From positions 186,001 to 250,000 of the forward strand of contig NZ_JANHLD010000002.1 in NCBI RefSeq assembly GCF_028682455.1: a stretch of DNA of 64,000 bases. The letters are read 5' to 3'. This document shows positions 36,103 to 45,946 of this stretch, one piece after another. The notes beneath the pieces were generated by a model, which saw only the letters and a list, made by a program, of their open reading frames with translations, was not told where the DNA came from and did not search any database. A program made the translations under genes and the position numbers. The DNA comes from Pseudomonas putida (GTDB taxonomy: Bacteria; Pseudomonadota; Gammaproteobacteria; Pseudomonadales; Pseudomonadaceae). Each line of letters starts with the position of its first letter. Position 1 is the first letter of the stretch.

Positions 36103-36642
36103 TCAGGCCGTTCGCGCCAGTACCGGTTCACCGCAGGGCTTTAGCCATAGGTCTACCCGTACAGCGAGCTGTTCCACTGGCAGGGTGGCATCCAGGGGCA
36201 AGGTCAGGGCTTCGCCGTCGGGGCGCTCAAGGGCGGCGAACTGGCTGTCGATCAAGCTGGCCGGCATGAAGTGCCCGGGGCGGGCGAGCACCCGGCGGCT
36301 GGCTTCTTCGGGGGTAAGGTCGAGAAAGACGAAACCGAGGTCCGGCACGGCATGGCGCAACGCGTCGCGGTAGCGCTTTTTCAGTGCCGAGCAGGTGAGG
36401 ATGGGACGTTCGCCGGCCTTGAGGGTGGCCTGCAGTTCTTCGCCCAGGCGAATCAGCCAACCGGCACGGTCGTCATCGTCCAGGGGAATTCCGGCGCTCA
36501 TCTTTGCGATATTGGCAGCGGGGTGGAAGGCATCGCCTTCGATCAGGCGGCCGCCGCTTTGGCCGGCGATGGCGGCACCGACGGAGCTCTTGCCGCAGCC
36601 AGCTACGCCCATTACCACGATCGCGGACAGGGGTGGGTTCAT
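36103..36642 (-). CDS. gntK: Gluconokinase
   Basis: 179 residues. P-loop VMGVAGCGKSSVGAAIA, EGDAFHPAANIAKMSAGIPLDDDDR and CSALKKRYRDALR are typical of GntK, which phosphorylates gluconate to 6-phosphogluconate for the Entner-Doudoroff pathway. A GntR box lies 20 bases upstream of the start. Confidence 0.93.
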   Translation of the reverse strand: MNPPLSAIVVMGVAGCGKSSVGAAIAGQSGGRLIEGDAFHPAANIAKMSAGIPLDDDDRAGWLIRLGEELQATLKAGERPILTCSALKKRYRDALRHAVPDLGFVFLDLTPEEASRRVLARPGHFMPASLIDSQFAALERPDGEALTLPLDATLPVEQLAVRVDLWLKPCGEPVLARTA

Positions 36643-36661
36643 CGGTACCTCCTGCAGGGTG

Positions 36662-36675
36662 AGATAGCGCTATCT
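36662..36675. promoter_or_regulatory. GntR operator, gntK promoter
   Basis: AGATAGCGCTATCT, identical to the gntP site, immediately upstream of the gntK ribosome site (CAGGAGG), where a bound repressor would block transcription. Confidence 0.75.
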
Positions 36676-36789
36676 TTGGTCGAGACGACAGGTGCCTCGG
36701 GCGCTCCCCACCCAGATGTTATTGATTTTGTATAAGCAGTCTGGATGCTCATTTCAGGCTACCTGCAGTTATGCATTGCCTGTGTTCTG

Positions 36790-36803
36790 AGACAGCGCTA
36801 CCT
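36790..36803. promoter_or_regulatory. Degenerate GntR operator upstream of gntR
   Basis: AGACAGCGCTACCT keeps the AGCGCT core with one change in each arm compared with the other two boxes. It lies 47 bases before gntR and suggests weaker autoregulation. Confidence 0.55.
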
Positions 36804-36849
36804 TAGTGCCCGTTCCCTATTCTTTGCAAGTCGAAAATAAAACCTCCCC

Positions 36850-37869
36850 ATGACCCGCATCGGCTCCCGTACTACCGGTCGTCCCACCCTGGCTGAAGTC
36901 GCCAGGCTTTCCGGGGTTTCCCCGATCACCGCCTCGCGCGCCTTGCGCGGCGTCAGCACGGTTGCCCCGGAGCTGGTGGAAAAGGTCAAGCAGGCTGCAA
37001 CCGCCCTGGGCTATGTGGCCAACCCTGCAGCCCGGGCCCTGGCATCGGCCCAGAGCGAGTCGATCGTGGTGCTGATCCCGTCGTTGTCTAACCAGTTGTT
37101 CATCGAAACCCTCGAGGCCATCCACGAGGTCATGCGGCCTCGCGGCCTTGAGGTGCTGATAGGCAACTATCACTACGATATCGCCGAAGAAGAGAACCTG
37201 ATCCGCAACTACCTGGCCTATCAGCCACGCGGCATGCTGCTCACAGGCTTCGACCGCAGCGAAGCGGCCAAGCAGATGCTCGTGGCCAGTGGCGTGCCGT
37301 GCGTCCACATGATGGAGCTGGGCGTCGAGGCCCAGGGCATGTCGGTGGGGTTTTCCCAGCAAGAGGCTGGCGCTGCGGCCGCGCGTCATCTGCTTGAGCG
37401 CGGATGCCAGCGCCCGGGCTTTATTGCGGCGCAACTGGACCCGCGGGTAATGCAGCGCGCCGAGGGTTTTCGCCAGGCGCTGGTCGCGGCGGGCCGATAT
37501 GCCGATGAGCTGCAGGTACTGTCGCCGCAACCTTCATCCATCGGCCTGGGCGGGGAACTGTTCAGTCAGTTGCTGGCTCAACACCCCGATGTCGACGGGA
37601 TCTTCTTCTGCAACGACGACTTGGCCCAGGGCGCGATCCTCCAGGCACTGCGCCTGGGGATCAAGGTACCGCAGCAGGTGGCAATGATCGGGTTCAACGA
37701 CTTGCCAGCCTCGGCGCACATGGTCCCGCGCCTGACCTCGATCCGTACGCCGCGCGCCGCCATTGGTCGCTGCGCTGCCCAGGCATTGCTCGGGCTACTC
37801 GATGGCAAGCGCGCGGCCGTGCACAACCAGGACCTGGGCTTCGAGCTGGTGGTGCGAGAGAGCAGTTGA
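36850..37869 (+). CDS. gntR: LacI-family gluconate repressor
   Basis: 339 residues. N-terminal LacI helix-turn-helix [25 protein letters not shown], hinge [15 protein letters not shown], and a periplasmic-binding-like core ([22 protein letters not shown]). Divergent from gntK/gntP. Three palindromic boxes in the locus fit its binding. The ATG has no strong ribosome site, so translation may be low or the message nearly leaderless. Confidence 0.92.
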   Translation: MTRIGSRTTGRPTLAEVARLSGVSPITASRALRGVSTVAPELVEKVKQAATALGYVANPAARALASAQSESIVVLIPSLSNQLFIETLEAIHEVMRPRGLEVLIGNYHYDIAEEENLIRNYLAYQPRGMLLTGFDRSEAAKQMLVASGVPCVHMMELGVEAQGMSVGFSQQEAGAAAARHLLERGCQRPGFIAAQLDPRVMQRAEGFRQALVAAGRYADELQVLSPQPSSIGLGGELFSQLLAQHPDVDGIFFCNDDLAQGAILQALRLGIKVPQQVAMIGFNDLPASAHMVPRLTSIRTPRAAIGRCAAQALLGLLDGKRAAVHNQDLGFELVVRESS

Positions 37870-37972
37870 ACTTGGCCTCCCCCCCTGTGATGGGGAGGGT
37901 GATATCAGAGTGCTTGCACGGCATGAAGGTTTATCTATGCTCAGCAACATCCTGAGCGTGGAGGGTGTTCCG

Positions 37973-39292
37973 ATGTTTGATTTCCATCGTAAGTCCGATC
38001 TGGCTGAAATCGAGCAATGCACCCGGGCGATCGCCGGGATGAGTGCCAAACTGGCCGCCATCAGCCGCTCAATGGCGATGATCGAGTTCAGCCCCGACGG
38101 GGTCGTCATCGCGGCCAACGACAATTTCTGCAAGTCGATGGGCTACAGCCTTGAACAGATCTGCGGCAAACACCACCGGATTTTCTGCGAGCAGGCGTAC
38201 GCCAACAGCGAGGATTATCGAAAACTGTGGCGCGACCTGGGTCGGGGCGAGGCGGTCAGCGGCACGTTCCTGCGCCACAATCGCCAGGGTGGGGAAGTGT
38301 GGCTGGAGGCCAGCTACATGCCGGTCATCGGCCCGGACCAGCAGGTGACCAGTGTGATCAAGGTGGCCTGTGACATCACCCAGCGGGTCATCCGCGAACA
38401 TGAAAATGAAAGCCTCATCAAGGCCATCGGCCGCTCCATGGCGGTGATCGAGTTCACCCCCGAAGGCCAGGTGATCAAGGCCAACCAGAACTTTCTCGAC
38501 ACCATGCATTATCGCCATGAAGAGATCGTCGGCCAGCATCACAGCCTGTTCTGCCACAAGAGCGAAAGCGAGTCGGCGGCCTATAAGGCCTTCTGGGCCT
38601 CGCTCAATCGTGGCGAATATCATTCGCACCGCTTCGAACGGGTCAACAAGCTGGGGCAGATGGTGTACCTGGAGGCCTCCTACAATCCGATCTTCGACAC
38701 CTGCGGGCGCTTGGCCAAAGTGGTCAAGTTCGCCAGCGATATCACCTCCCAGGTCAGTACCCAGCAAACAGCCGCCGAAGCCGCCCATGCCACCTCGGTA
38801 CAAAACGATGCCTGCGCGCGCAAGGGCTCGCAGGTGGTGCAGCAGACGGTGCAGGTGATCGAGGAAATTTCCCAGAACCTCAATGCCGCGGCCCGCAGCA
38901 TCGACGCGGTCAGCAAACAGTCGGAGCTGATCGGCCAGATCGTCCAGACCATTCGCGGCATTGCCGACCAGACCAACCTGCTGGCCCTCAATGCCGCCAT
39001 CGAGGCCGCCCGGGCAGGCGAGCACGGCCGCGGGTTTGCCGTGGTCGCCGATGAAGTGCGCAGCCTGGCAGCGCGAACCAGCAAGGCCACCCTGGAAATC
39101 GTCGAGGTGGTGCGCCAGAACCATGACCTGTCACTGACCGCGGTGGCCAGTATGCAGTCGAGCTTGAGCCAGACAGGCCTGGGGGTGGAGTTGGCCAACG
39201 AGGCCGGCGAGGTGATTCTGGAAATCCAGCAGGGATCGCAACATGTGGTCGATGCCATCAGTCAGATCAACTCGACCTTGCAGCTGCACTAG
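37973..39292 (+). CDS. BdlA-like cytoplasmic PAS-PAS chemoreceptor
   Basis: 439 residues: two consecutive PAS domains ([20 protein letters not shown] and [20 protein letters not shown]), each with a following PAC region, then an MCP signalling tip ([43 protein letters not shown]). There is no membrane segment or HAMP. BdlA of P. aeruginosa has this layout and triggers biofilm dispersal. The start at 37973 has GGAGG 8 bases upstream; an in-frame ATG at 37937 is the alternative. Confidence 0.85.
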   Translation: MFDFHRKSDLAEIEQCTRAIAGMSAKLAAISRSMAMIEFSPDGVVIAANDNFCKSMGYSLEQICGKHHRIFCEQAYANSEDYRKLWRDLGRGEAVSGTFLRHNRQGGEVWLEASYMPVIGPDQQVTSVIKVACDITQRVIREHENESLIKAIGRSMAVIEFTPEGQVIKANQNFLDTMHYRHEEIVGQHHSLFCHKSESESAAYKAFWASLNRGEYHSHRFERVNKLGQMVYLEASYNPIFDTCGRLAKVVKFASDITSQVSTQQTAAEAAHATSVQNDACARKGSQVVQQTVQVIEEISQNLNAAARSIDAVSKQSELIGQIVQTIRGIADQTNLLALNAAIEAARAGEHGRGFAVVADEVRSLAARTSKATLEIVEVVRQNHDLSLTAVASMQSSLSQTGLGVELANEAGEVILEIQQGSQHVVDAISQINSTLQLH

Positions 39293-39298
39293 GGGCGC

Positions 39299-42200
39299 TC
39301 AGGCCGAGACGCTCTGGTTCAGTTGCTTGTCCAGGGCCAGCAGGCTTTTTTCCAGGGTGGCGAGCATGGCGTACAGCTGATCGTTCGCCGCGCCCCCGAC
39401 GCAGGCCTGTTCCAGCGCCTCGCTGTGGCGTATCACCCCCCGGGCCTTGAGCAGCTTGGCGCCGCCCTTGATCCGGTGGGCGAAGGCGCGCATGGCCTGG
39501 CGCGAAGGTTGCGGCCCCAGGGCATGCAGGGCCTTGAGGTCTTCACGGTTGCTCTGGGCCAGTTCGTGCAGCAAGCGCTCGACCAACGCCGGGTCACCCA
39601 GGGTCAGGTACCTGAGATTATCGACATCGAAGCCACTGGCGTATTCGCCCAGCGGCGCGGCGACCGCGGGGAGGGGGGCGATAGCCGAATAGAGGTGGCG
39701 GCGCAGCTCGTTCAGGCTGATCGGTTTGAACAGGCACTCGTTCATGCCGTTGACCAGGCAACGCTGGCGTTCCTCGGCCTGGGCATTGGCGGTCAGGCCG
39801 AGAATCAGGCAGGCAGGGCGCTTTTGCTGTTGCTCGAGGAGGCGGATGCGCCGCGCCAGCTGGTGGCCATCCATGACTGGCATATGGCAGTCGGTGATGA
39901 CCACATCAAAACATTGCACCTGCCACAGTGCCAGCGCCTGCTGACCATCCGAGGCCTGGCTGACCTGATGCCCGAGCAGGCCCAGTTGCCGCTCCAGCAG
40001 CATCAGGTTGGCCGGGTAATCATCGACCACCAGTATCGACTGCCGGGGTGTCTTCAGGGGCTGCGACACCGGTTCAGGCACCGGGCACTCGGCCACCCCG
40101 GCCACGGGCAGCAACAGGCTGACCAGCATGCGCGTACCCTGGCCTTCTTTGCTGAACAGCTGTAGATCCCCGCCCATCAGTTGGCACAGGGTGCGGCTGA
40201 TGACCAGCCCCAGGCCTGCCCCTTGGCGGGTGGGTTGCGGGGCGACCTGGGAGAAGTTCTGGAACAGGCGCTGCTGATCTTCGGCGCTGATCCCGATACC
40301 GGTATCCGCGACCCATAACGTGACGCCCAGGTGCCCGGCCTGGCGATCATCGAGTTGCATGCCCACCGTGACGCTGCCGTGCTCGGTAAATTTGAGCGCA
40401 TTGCTGATCAGGTTGGAAAGGACCTGCTTGAGGCGCACCGGGTCGACCGACACCGCGCACCCGGCATGCTGCAGATCAGTGCCAAGGTCCAGCCCCTTGA
40501 GCCGGGCAGTGCCCTCGAACACTCGAACGGTGCCATTGACCAGGGTGTTCAGGTCTGTCGCCCGGGGCGCGAGGGTCATGTGCCCGGTCTCGATGCGAGC
40601 GATGTCGAGGATGTCGCCGATCAGCTCCAGCAAACCTTTGGCCGAGCTGTAGGCGACCTGCAGCGATTCGCGATCGGCGCGCCCTTGCTCGGCCTCCTTG
40701 ATCGCCAGCTCCAGCAGGCCGATGACGGCGTTCATGGGGGTGCGGATCTCATGGCTCATGGTGGCCAGGAAGGTACTCTTGGCCTGGTTGGCATCCTCGG
40801 CCTGGTCCTTGGCCAGGCGCAATTGCTCAAGCAATCGCTGGCTGAAGCCCAGCTCCTGTTGCAAGGCCTGCTCGGCTTCACTGCGTGCCCTGAGCACGCT
40901 TCGCAGGGAGCGGTTCCAGATGATCACTGCGGTGATCGACAGACCGGCGCCCAGCACGATCATCATCACCAGCCTGCGGTAGTTGTACCAGGGGCTGTCA
41001 CTGATCAAGGCATTGGTCCGCCAGCGGCCGGTCAGCTTGGCCATGTCGTCCGGCGCGATGCTGAGCAGGGCCTTGTCGAGGATCGAGTGCAGGACCGTGG
41101 CGTCGTGGGCCACGGCGAAGGCTGTGGTGCCAGGCTCGTCGCTGAGGAGTGTGGCGATTCGCAAGTGGCCCTTGAACATCCGGCTGGCGAAATAGGCGGC
41201 ATTGAGTTGCGACGCCAAGGCAGCGTCGACTTTGCCCGCCACCACGTACTCCATCAGTGTCAGCGGATCGTCGACTTCGACCAGGGCCATGGGCGCGACC
41301 TGCGCCTGCAGTTCGGATTTCAGGGGATGGCCGCGCAGCAAGGCCAGGCGCTTGCCCTCGAGTTGCTCGGTGCGGGTTGGCGCATCGGGGCTGTTGCGGG
41401 TTACCAGCACTTGCGGGCTGACCAGATAAGGCCGGCTGAAGCGCAATGTGGTTTCGTGCTCGCGGCTCGGCGCCAGGGCCGCGGCAACATCGGCGCTGCC
41501 GTGTTCCACCCGTGCCATGAGGTCTGCCAGCGAGTCGACATGCAGGATGTCGAACTTCAACCCGGTGCGCAGGCCGATCTGCTCCAGCACGTCGGCAGTG
41601 ATGCCGCGAAACTGCTGGTTGTCGTCATAGAAACTCAAGGGTGCGAAATACTTGTTGAAGACGACCCGCACCACAGGATGCTGCTCGATCCACGCGCGCT
41701 CGACGGCATCGAGGTCGAGTGTGCTGCGATCGAGCAGCACCCGGGCATTGCCGCTGGTCCAGCGGCGCAGGATGTTCAAGCGCTCGCTGTCGCTGATACT
41801 GCCCAGCGCGAGATTGACCAGGCGTTGCAAGGTCGCGTCATCGCCGGACATGGCAATCGCGAACCCCCCGCGGGTGTTCTTGATGAAGTGGTCGATCTGT
41901 ACGCTGCCCAGGAAATTGCGGGTGATCAGGTAGTCGCTGCTGGCCGCATCGCCGATAAACGCATCGGCCTGCCCCAGGGCAACGGCAGAAAGACCCGCCT
42001 GCACCGAGTTGTACAGCTGCAGCCTGGCCTGGGGGTACAGGTCGTTGACCGTGTGGGTGGGCAGGTAATGATTGACCATGGCCAGGCGCTGGCCCTTGAG
42101 AGGGTCGTCGATGGCCAGGGGCTTGCCCGAGGCCGTCACGATGACGGGCTGGTCGTCGGTGTAGGCGCGGCTGAGCACCAGGTTCGGGTGCTCGGCCTCA

Positions 42201-42580
42201 AAGCCGTTGGCACTGCCCAGCAGGTCGATCTGCCCCGCCTGCAGGGCAGCGATGGCCTGGGCACGACTGGCAAAACGGCGAACCTCGATGGGAATGCCCA
42301 GCAGCTCGCCGATCAGCCCGGCAAAGTCGGCCGTCAGCCCCTCATAGTCGTTGCCACTGACATTGATATCGAAGGGGGGGTAGTCCGGTGCGGACGTGCC
42401 CAGGCGCAACCGCTGCTTGTCGATCAGCCAGCGTCGGTCTTCTGGCGAGAGGATCGGCGCGGCGCTGCTGCTGACCGAGCGCGCCAGTAGCTGGCGGGGC
42501 TCGCCGGTGTCCGAGGCATGGGAGGGGGACGGCGAAAAGACAAGCAGACTGCCGAGCAGCAATACGGTCAGCAGGTGCAT
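39299..42580 (-). CDS. BvgS-like hybrid sensor kinase with two periplasmic binding domains
   Basis: 1093 residues. Signal-peptide-like start, two tandem solute-binding (SBP_bac_3) sensor domains (residues about 55-280 and 295-530), a membrane helix ([18 protein letters not shown]), a coiled coil, H box [13 protein letters not shown] (H610), ATP-binding G boxes, a receiver (Asp near 897 in [13 protein letters not shown]) and a C-terminal HPt (His near 1035 in [10 protein letters not shown]). This is the EvgS/BvgS phosphorelay plan without a PAS domain. The partner regulator starts 8 bases upstream. The sensed ligand is unknown. Confidence 0.9.
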   Translation of the reverse strand: MHLLTVLLLGSLLVFSPSPSHASDTGEPRQLLARSVSSSAAPILSPEDRRWLIDKQRLRLGTSAPDYPPFDINVSGNDYEGLTADFAGLIGELLGIPIEVRRFASRAQAIAALQAGQIDLLGSANGFEAEHPNLVLSRAYTDDQPVIVTASGKPLAIDDPLKGQRLAMVNHYLPTHTVNDLYPQARLQLYNSVQAGLSAVALGQADAFIGDAASSDYLITRNFLGSVQIDHFIKNTRGGFAIAMSGDDATLQRLVNLALGSISDSERLNILRRWTSGNARVLLDRSTLDLDAVERAWIEQHPVVRVVFNKYFAPLSFYDDNQQFRGITADVLEQIGLRTGLKFDILHVDSLADLMARVEHGSADVAAALAPSREHETTLRFSRPYLVSPQVLVTRNSPDAPTRTEQLEGKRLALLRGHPLKSELQAQVAPMALVEVDDPLTLMEYVVAGKVDAALASQLNAAYFASRMFKGHLRIATLLSDEPGTTAFAVAHDATVLHSILDKALLSIAPDDMAKLTGRWRTNALISDSPWYNYRRLVMMIVLGAGLSITAVIIWNRSLRSVLRARSEAEQALQQELGFSQRLLEQLRLAKDQAEDANQAKSTFLATMSHEIRTPMNAVIGLLELAIKEAEQGRADRESLQVAYSSAKGLLELIGDILDIARIETGHMTLAPRATDLNTLVNGTVRVFEGTARLKGLDLGTDLQHAGCAVSVDPVRLKQVLSNLISNALKFTEHGSVTVGMQLDDRQAGHLGVTLWVADTGIGISAEDQQRLFQNFSQVAPQPTRQGAGLGLVISRTLCQLMGGDLQLFSKEGQGTRMLVSLLLPVAGVAECPVPEPVSQPLKTPRQSILVVDDYPANLMLLERQLGLLGHQVSQASDGQQALALWQVQCFDVVITDCHMPVMDGHQLARRIRLLEQQQKRPACLILGLTANAQAEERQRCLVNGMNECLFKPISLNELRRHLYSAIAPLPAVAAPLGEYASGFDVDNLRYLTLGDPALVERLLHELAQSNREDLKALHALGPQPSRQAMRAFAHRIKGGAKLLKARGVIRHSEALEQACVGGAANDQLYAMLATLEKSLLALDKQLNQSVSA

Positions 42581-42587
42581 GGGCGCT

Positions 42588-43199
42588 TCAGAGTGCGTTG
42601 CGGCGGGACAGTTCGAACAAGGCCACCAGCGAGCTGACTTCCAGCTTCTCCATGATCCGGGTCTTGTAGGTGCTGATGGTCTTTGCGCTCAGGAGCATGC
42701 GCTCGGCAATCTCGTTGTTCGACTCTCCCCGGGCCAGTAGCCGCAATACGTTCAGTTCCTGGTCGGACAATTTGGACAAGCGTTCGGCTTCGCTCTTGAG
42801 CGGGCTGCGGAAGTTCGAGAGGTCAGGGAACAGCGAATAGCCCTTGAGGATCGCGTCCAGGGCGAAGGTGACTGCCGTCAGGTCATTGTCCTTGGCCACG
42901 AACGCCGAGGCACCGGCATCCAGGCACCGCCGGGCGAACAGGTCTGGGGGTTGGGCGGTGAGCACCAGTACCCGGGGGGGCGGGGCGAGCGTGCGTAGAC
43001 TCCTGAGCACGCTAAGGCCGTCCATTTTTTTCAGTCCAAGGTCGAGTATCACTACCTCTGGGCAGTGCTTGCGCGCCAATGCTACGGCATTGGAGCCGTC
43101 GGCGGTTTCACCGACGATTTGATGGCGATCACGTTCGAGTAAAGTAATCAACGCATAGCGAACTATCGCATGATCCTCAACAATCAACACCGAGGTCAT
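42588..43199 (-). CDS. BvgA/EvgA-like NarL-family response regulator
   Basis: 203 residues. Receiver [20 protein letters not shown] with Asp in [13 protein letters not shown] and Lys in SAFVAKDND; LuxR-type helix-turn-helix [43 protein letters not shown] precedes the ATG at 43199. It is the output partner of the hybrid kinase; targets may include the neighbouring receptor or unlinked genes. Confidence 0.9.
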   Translation of the reverse strand: MTSVLIVEDHAIVRYALITLLERDRHQIVGETADGSNAVALARKHCPEVVILDLGLKKMDGLSVLRSLRTLAPPPRVLVLTAQPPDLFARRCLDAGASAFVAKDNDLTAVTFALDAILKGYSLFPDLSNFRSPLKSEAERLSKLSDQELNVLRLLARGESNNEIAERMLLSAKTISTYKTRIMEKLEVSSLVALFELSRRNAL

Positions 43200-43400
43200 T
43201 GTGCAACTCCATAATCGGGTCTGTGGGGCTAATTCCCGAGTCATTCAGGAAGGCAAATCTGGCCATAGCCGGAAGGGCGCTCACGATATGTCGAATCAAG
43301 GAGCGATAGTATAGGAAGTGTGCTGGCGTGGATTAAAACGGGCAAAAACTGAGAGTATTCCTACAAACTATTGATGCTAAAACGATAAATCCACGGATGC

Positions 43401-43424
43401 AGGCCGACGTTTTAGCGTCGGCCT
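43401..43424 (-). terminator. Terminator of the TonB receptor gene
   Basis: AGGCCGACG-TTTTAG-CGTCGGCCT, a 9-bp stem 12 bases after the receptor stop codon; T-rich bases follow on the minus strand. Confidence 0.65.
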
Positions 43425-43435
43425 GATGTAGGACC

Positions 43436-45682
43436 TCAGAATGAGGTGGTAAAAGATGCGTAGTAGGCGCGGCCGGGTTCGTTGTAGGTCAGCGCGCCGG
43501 CCTCGTCCGAGTTGCCTTCGCGGTACAGGCGCTTGTCGAAGAGGTTGTTGATGCCGATGCGAACGCTCAAGTGCTGGTTGAATTCATAGCCGCTGCTGAT
43601 ACCCACCAGCCCGTAGGGGTCGACGTCCTTCTGCACGCTCTTGTCCAGTGCCTCGTTGGCACGGGCGTTGTAGCTGGGCGGCTCCTGCTTGCCGTAGTAG
43701 GTGCCATTGAGCTGGAACGAGAGTTTCTCGGTGGCGTTCCAGTCCAGGGTGGTGTTGACGGTGTACTCGGGAATGATGCTCAGCGGCTCGCCGGTCTTCT
43801 TGTCTTCGGACTCGATCATGTAGGTGAAGTTGGTGTTCCAGTCCAGGGTGGGGGAGAGGGCGATGAACAGATTGCCTTCCACGCCTTGGACCACCGCCTT
43901 GTCGGTGTTCTCCCAGCGCAGGATGCGGCGGCCATTGGGCAGGCGGAACAGCGTCTGGTTGCCGGCCTCGATCTTGTTCTTGTAGTCGTTGCGAAAGTAG
44001 GTCGCGCTAGTGCGCCAGGTACCTTTGTCGTAGGCCAGGCCCAATTCTTTGTTGACGCTGGTTTCCGGCTCCAGGCTGGCGTTGCCGAGCAAGTAGCAGC
44101 CACCTTCGTTGAGCTCGCTGGAGTTGCAGCCAGCGCCGCGGCTGTAGAGCAGGTAGTTGGGGTTGGACTGGTACATGTTCGGGGTCTTGTAGGCGCGTGC
44201 GATACCGCCCTTGATGCTCAGCGCCTCGGTGATCTGGTGCGAGGCGTTCAGGCTCGGGCTCCAGTTGCCGCCGAAGTCTTCATGGTGATCGAAGCGCAGC
44301 CCGGGAGTGACGATGGTGTTGCTGCCCAGCTCGATGTTGTCTTCGCTGTACAGGGCATAGCTGCGTGCGGTGCTCTTGGTCTGCGAGCGATCAAAGCCCG
44401 ACAGTTCGCTGCCCGGGTCATAACTTTGCGGGCGCAGCGAGCCAGGATCGTTGAGCGACTCGTAGAGGTACTCGGCGCCCATGGTCAGCACCTGCTCCAC
44501 CCCTGCGCTCAGGGGCAGGTTGACCTCGCCGGTGGCGCGGGTATTGCGCAGGCGCGACTCGAAACGCCCGGCGCCGTCAGACGGCGCACCTTCACCCCAG
44601 CCGGCCAGGCCTTCATTGAGACGCTCGTTGCGGGTCAGGTCATATGACAGCGACGCCGTGCTGGTGCCCCAGTCATAGTCGCCGCGATGGGTGCCGGCGA
44701 AGCTCGAGCGCTGCATGACGTTGGTTTCCTTGCCCACCTGGCTTTCGACGAATTCGCCTCCGGCATTGAGCATGGTGTCCCCGGCAAAGATGTTGCCCTG
44801 GCGGCTGTAGCTGGACTCCAGGTCCAGGGTGTTGGACGGGTCGATCTTCCAGCTCACCAGGCCGTTCACGTCCTTGTTGCGCACGCCTTCGCGGCCCGCC
44901 ATCAAGGATTCCTCGAACGCCTGGTGCCCGCTGTTGATCCTCATGTCATCGGCGTCGGTCTTGTTCAGGCTGCCGTATACACGAAAGATCACGTCATCGC
45001 TGATCGGTCCGCTGAGGCTGAAGTTGGCGCGCTTGCCCATGCCCTCGGCATCATCTTCGGGGAATACGCTGTAGACGGTCATCGAGCCGCGATATTCCTG
45101 GGTCGGGCGCTTGGTGATGATGTTCACCACCCCACCCATGGCGCCGGAGCCGTAGCGGGCGGCGGCCGGGCCGCGCAGGATCTCGATGCGATCGACTTCT
45201 TCGGCCGGCACCCAGTTGGTTTCACCGCGGGTATCGCGGTCGCCACTCCAGCCATAGCGCACGGCGTTGCGCGAGGTGGAAGGCTTGCCGTCGATCAGGA
45301 TCAGAGTGTTTTCCGGGCCCATGCCGCGCAGGTCGACCTGGCGGTTGTTGCCGCGCGCGCCGCTGCTGCTGTTGCCGGTGAGGTTGACTCCCGGTTCGCG
45401 GCGAATGATGTCTGACAGGTCGTTGACTGGCGGGCGCTTCTTGATGTCTTCAGCGGTGATGATCGACACCCCTGGGGCTTGCTTGAGCTCCTCTTCGGCC
45501 GTGCCCAGTACCCGGGTGTTCTCCAGTTCGATGGCCTGGCGGGTACCATCGACCGGCAGGTCGGTAGGCTGGATCCGGACCTCGCCAGGGTCTGGTTGCA
45601 ACGGGGCGGCGGTGAGCGGGGAGGCGCCCAGTGTTGCCAGCACGGCAATACTCAAAGGGCAAAGCATGAAGCGCGACGCCAT
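43436..45682 (-). CDS. pfeA: TonB-dependent siderophore receptor (PfeA/FepA-like)
   Basis: 748 residues. Signal peptide, then a plug domain (GVSIITAEDIKKRPPVNDLSDIIRREPGVNL; DLRGMGPENTLILIDGKP; EILRGPAAARYGSGAMGGVVNIITKRP) and a 22-strand barrel ending in SFTTSF with terminal Phe. Closest in pattern to catecholate (enterobactin) receptors. A Fur box lies upstream and no siderophore genes are adjacent, so it may serve xenosiderophores. The pfeRS pair is not present; the BvgAS-like pair is the nearest regulator. Confidence 0.88.
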   Translation of the reverse strand: MASRFMLCPLSIAVLATLGASPLTAAPLQPDPGEVRIQPTDLPVDGTRQAIELENTRVLGTAEEELKQAPGVSIITAEDIKKRPPVNDLSDIIRREPGVNLTGNSSSGARGNNRQVDLRGMGPENTLILIDGKPSTSRNAVRYGWSGDRDTRGETNWVPAEEVDRIEILRGPAAARYGSGAMGGVVNIITKRPTQEYRGSMTVYSVFPEDDAEGMGKRANFSLSGPISDDVIFRVYGSLNKTDADDMRINSGHQAFEESLMAGREGVRNKDVNGLVSWKIDPSNTLDLESSYSRQGNIFAGDTMLNAGGEFVESQVGKETNVMQRSSFAGTHRGDYDWGTSTASLSYDLTRNERLNEGLAGWGEGAPSDGAGRFESRLRNTRATGEVNLPLSAGVEQVLTMGAEYLYESLNDPGSLRPQSYDPGSELSGFDRSQTKSTARSYALYSEDNIELGSNTIVTPGLRFDHHEDFGGNWSPSLNASHQITEALSIKGGIARAYKTPNMYQSNPNYLLYSRGAGCNSSELNEGGCYLLGNASLEPETSVNKELGLAYDKGTWRTSATYFRNDYKNKIEAGNQTLFRLPNGRRILRWENTDKAVVQGVEGNLFIALSPTLDWNTNFTYMIESEDKKTGEPLSIIPEYTVNTTLDWNATEKLSFQLNGTYYGKQEPPSYNARANEALDKSVQKDVDPYGLVGISSGYEFNQHLSVRIGINNLFDKRLYREGNSDEAGALTYNEPGRAYYASFTTSF

Positions 45683-45736
45683 GTCAGATTTCTCCTGGTA
45701 CCTGAGGTGAGCGGGACTGGCCGCTCGGAAGGTCGA

Positions 45737-45757
45737 GAATGATATGGATTATCATTC
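45737..45757 (-). promoter_or_regulatory. Fur box of the receptor gene
   Basis: AATGATA-N5-TATCATT is a near-consensus Fur palindrome 55 bases upstream of the receptor start, implying repression by Fe(II)-Fur. Confidence 0.8.
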
Positions 45758-45840
45758 GCAAGTAAAGGTGTCAGGAAAGAAATAAAATATTAAGGCGAGT
45801 GCCCTGGCGCGCGGGTTGTGGCGGGGTGCAAAAAAAAGGA

Positions 45841-45868
45841 CCGCTATCACCCCCATCGGTGATAGCGG
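45841..45868 (-). terminator. Intrinsic terminator of the curlin operon
   Basis: CCGCTATCAC/GTGATAGCGG, a perfect 10-bp stem with an 8-base loop. On the minus strand it is followed by a run of T (A run 45830-45837 on the + strand), which fits the end of the minus-strand operon. Confidence 0.75.
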
Positions 45869-45895
45869 CCAAGCGGGAAAGTACGGGGGGCATGT

Positions 45896-45941
45896 ATCGC
45901 GGGGCAAACCCGCTCCTGAAGGAGCGGGTTTGCCCCGCGAT
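45896..45941. repeat. REP perfect inverted pair
   Basis: A 21-bp REP arm (starting ATCGCGGGGCAAACCCGC) and its perfect complement separated by TGAA. Sits just after the curlin gene. Confidence 0.8.
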
Positions 45942-45946
45942 GGGTT

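Noticed and set aside
43436..45682. The receptor and BvgAS-like pair as a pfeRS-pfeA locus
   Set aside because: The kinase has periplasmic-binding sensor domains and a phosphorelay, and the regulator is NarL-type, whereas PfeR/PfeS are OmpR-type; the receptor also has its own Fur box.
45896..45941. A CRISPR-like repeat
   Set aside because: The palindromic unit recurs at several intergenic sites, singly or in inverted pairs, not as a spaced array. It is the P. putida REP element.
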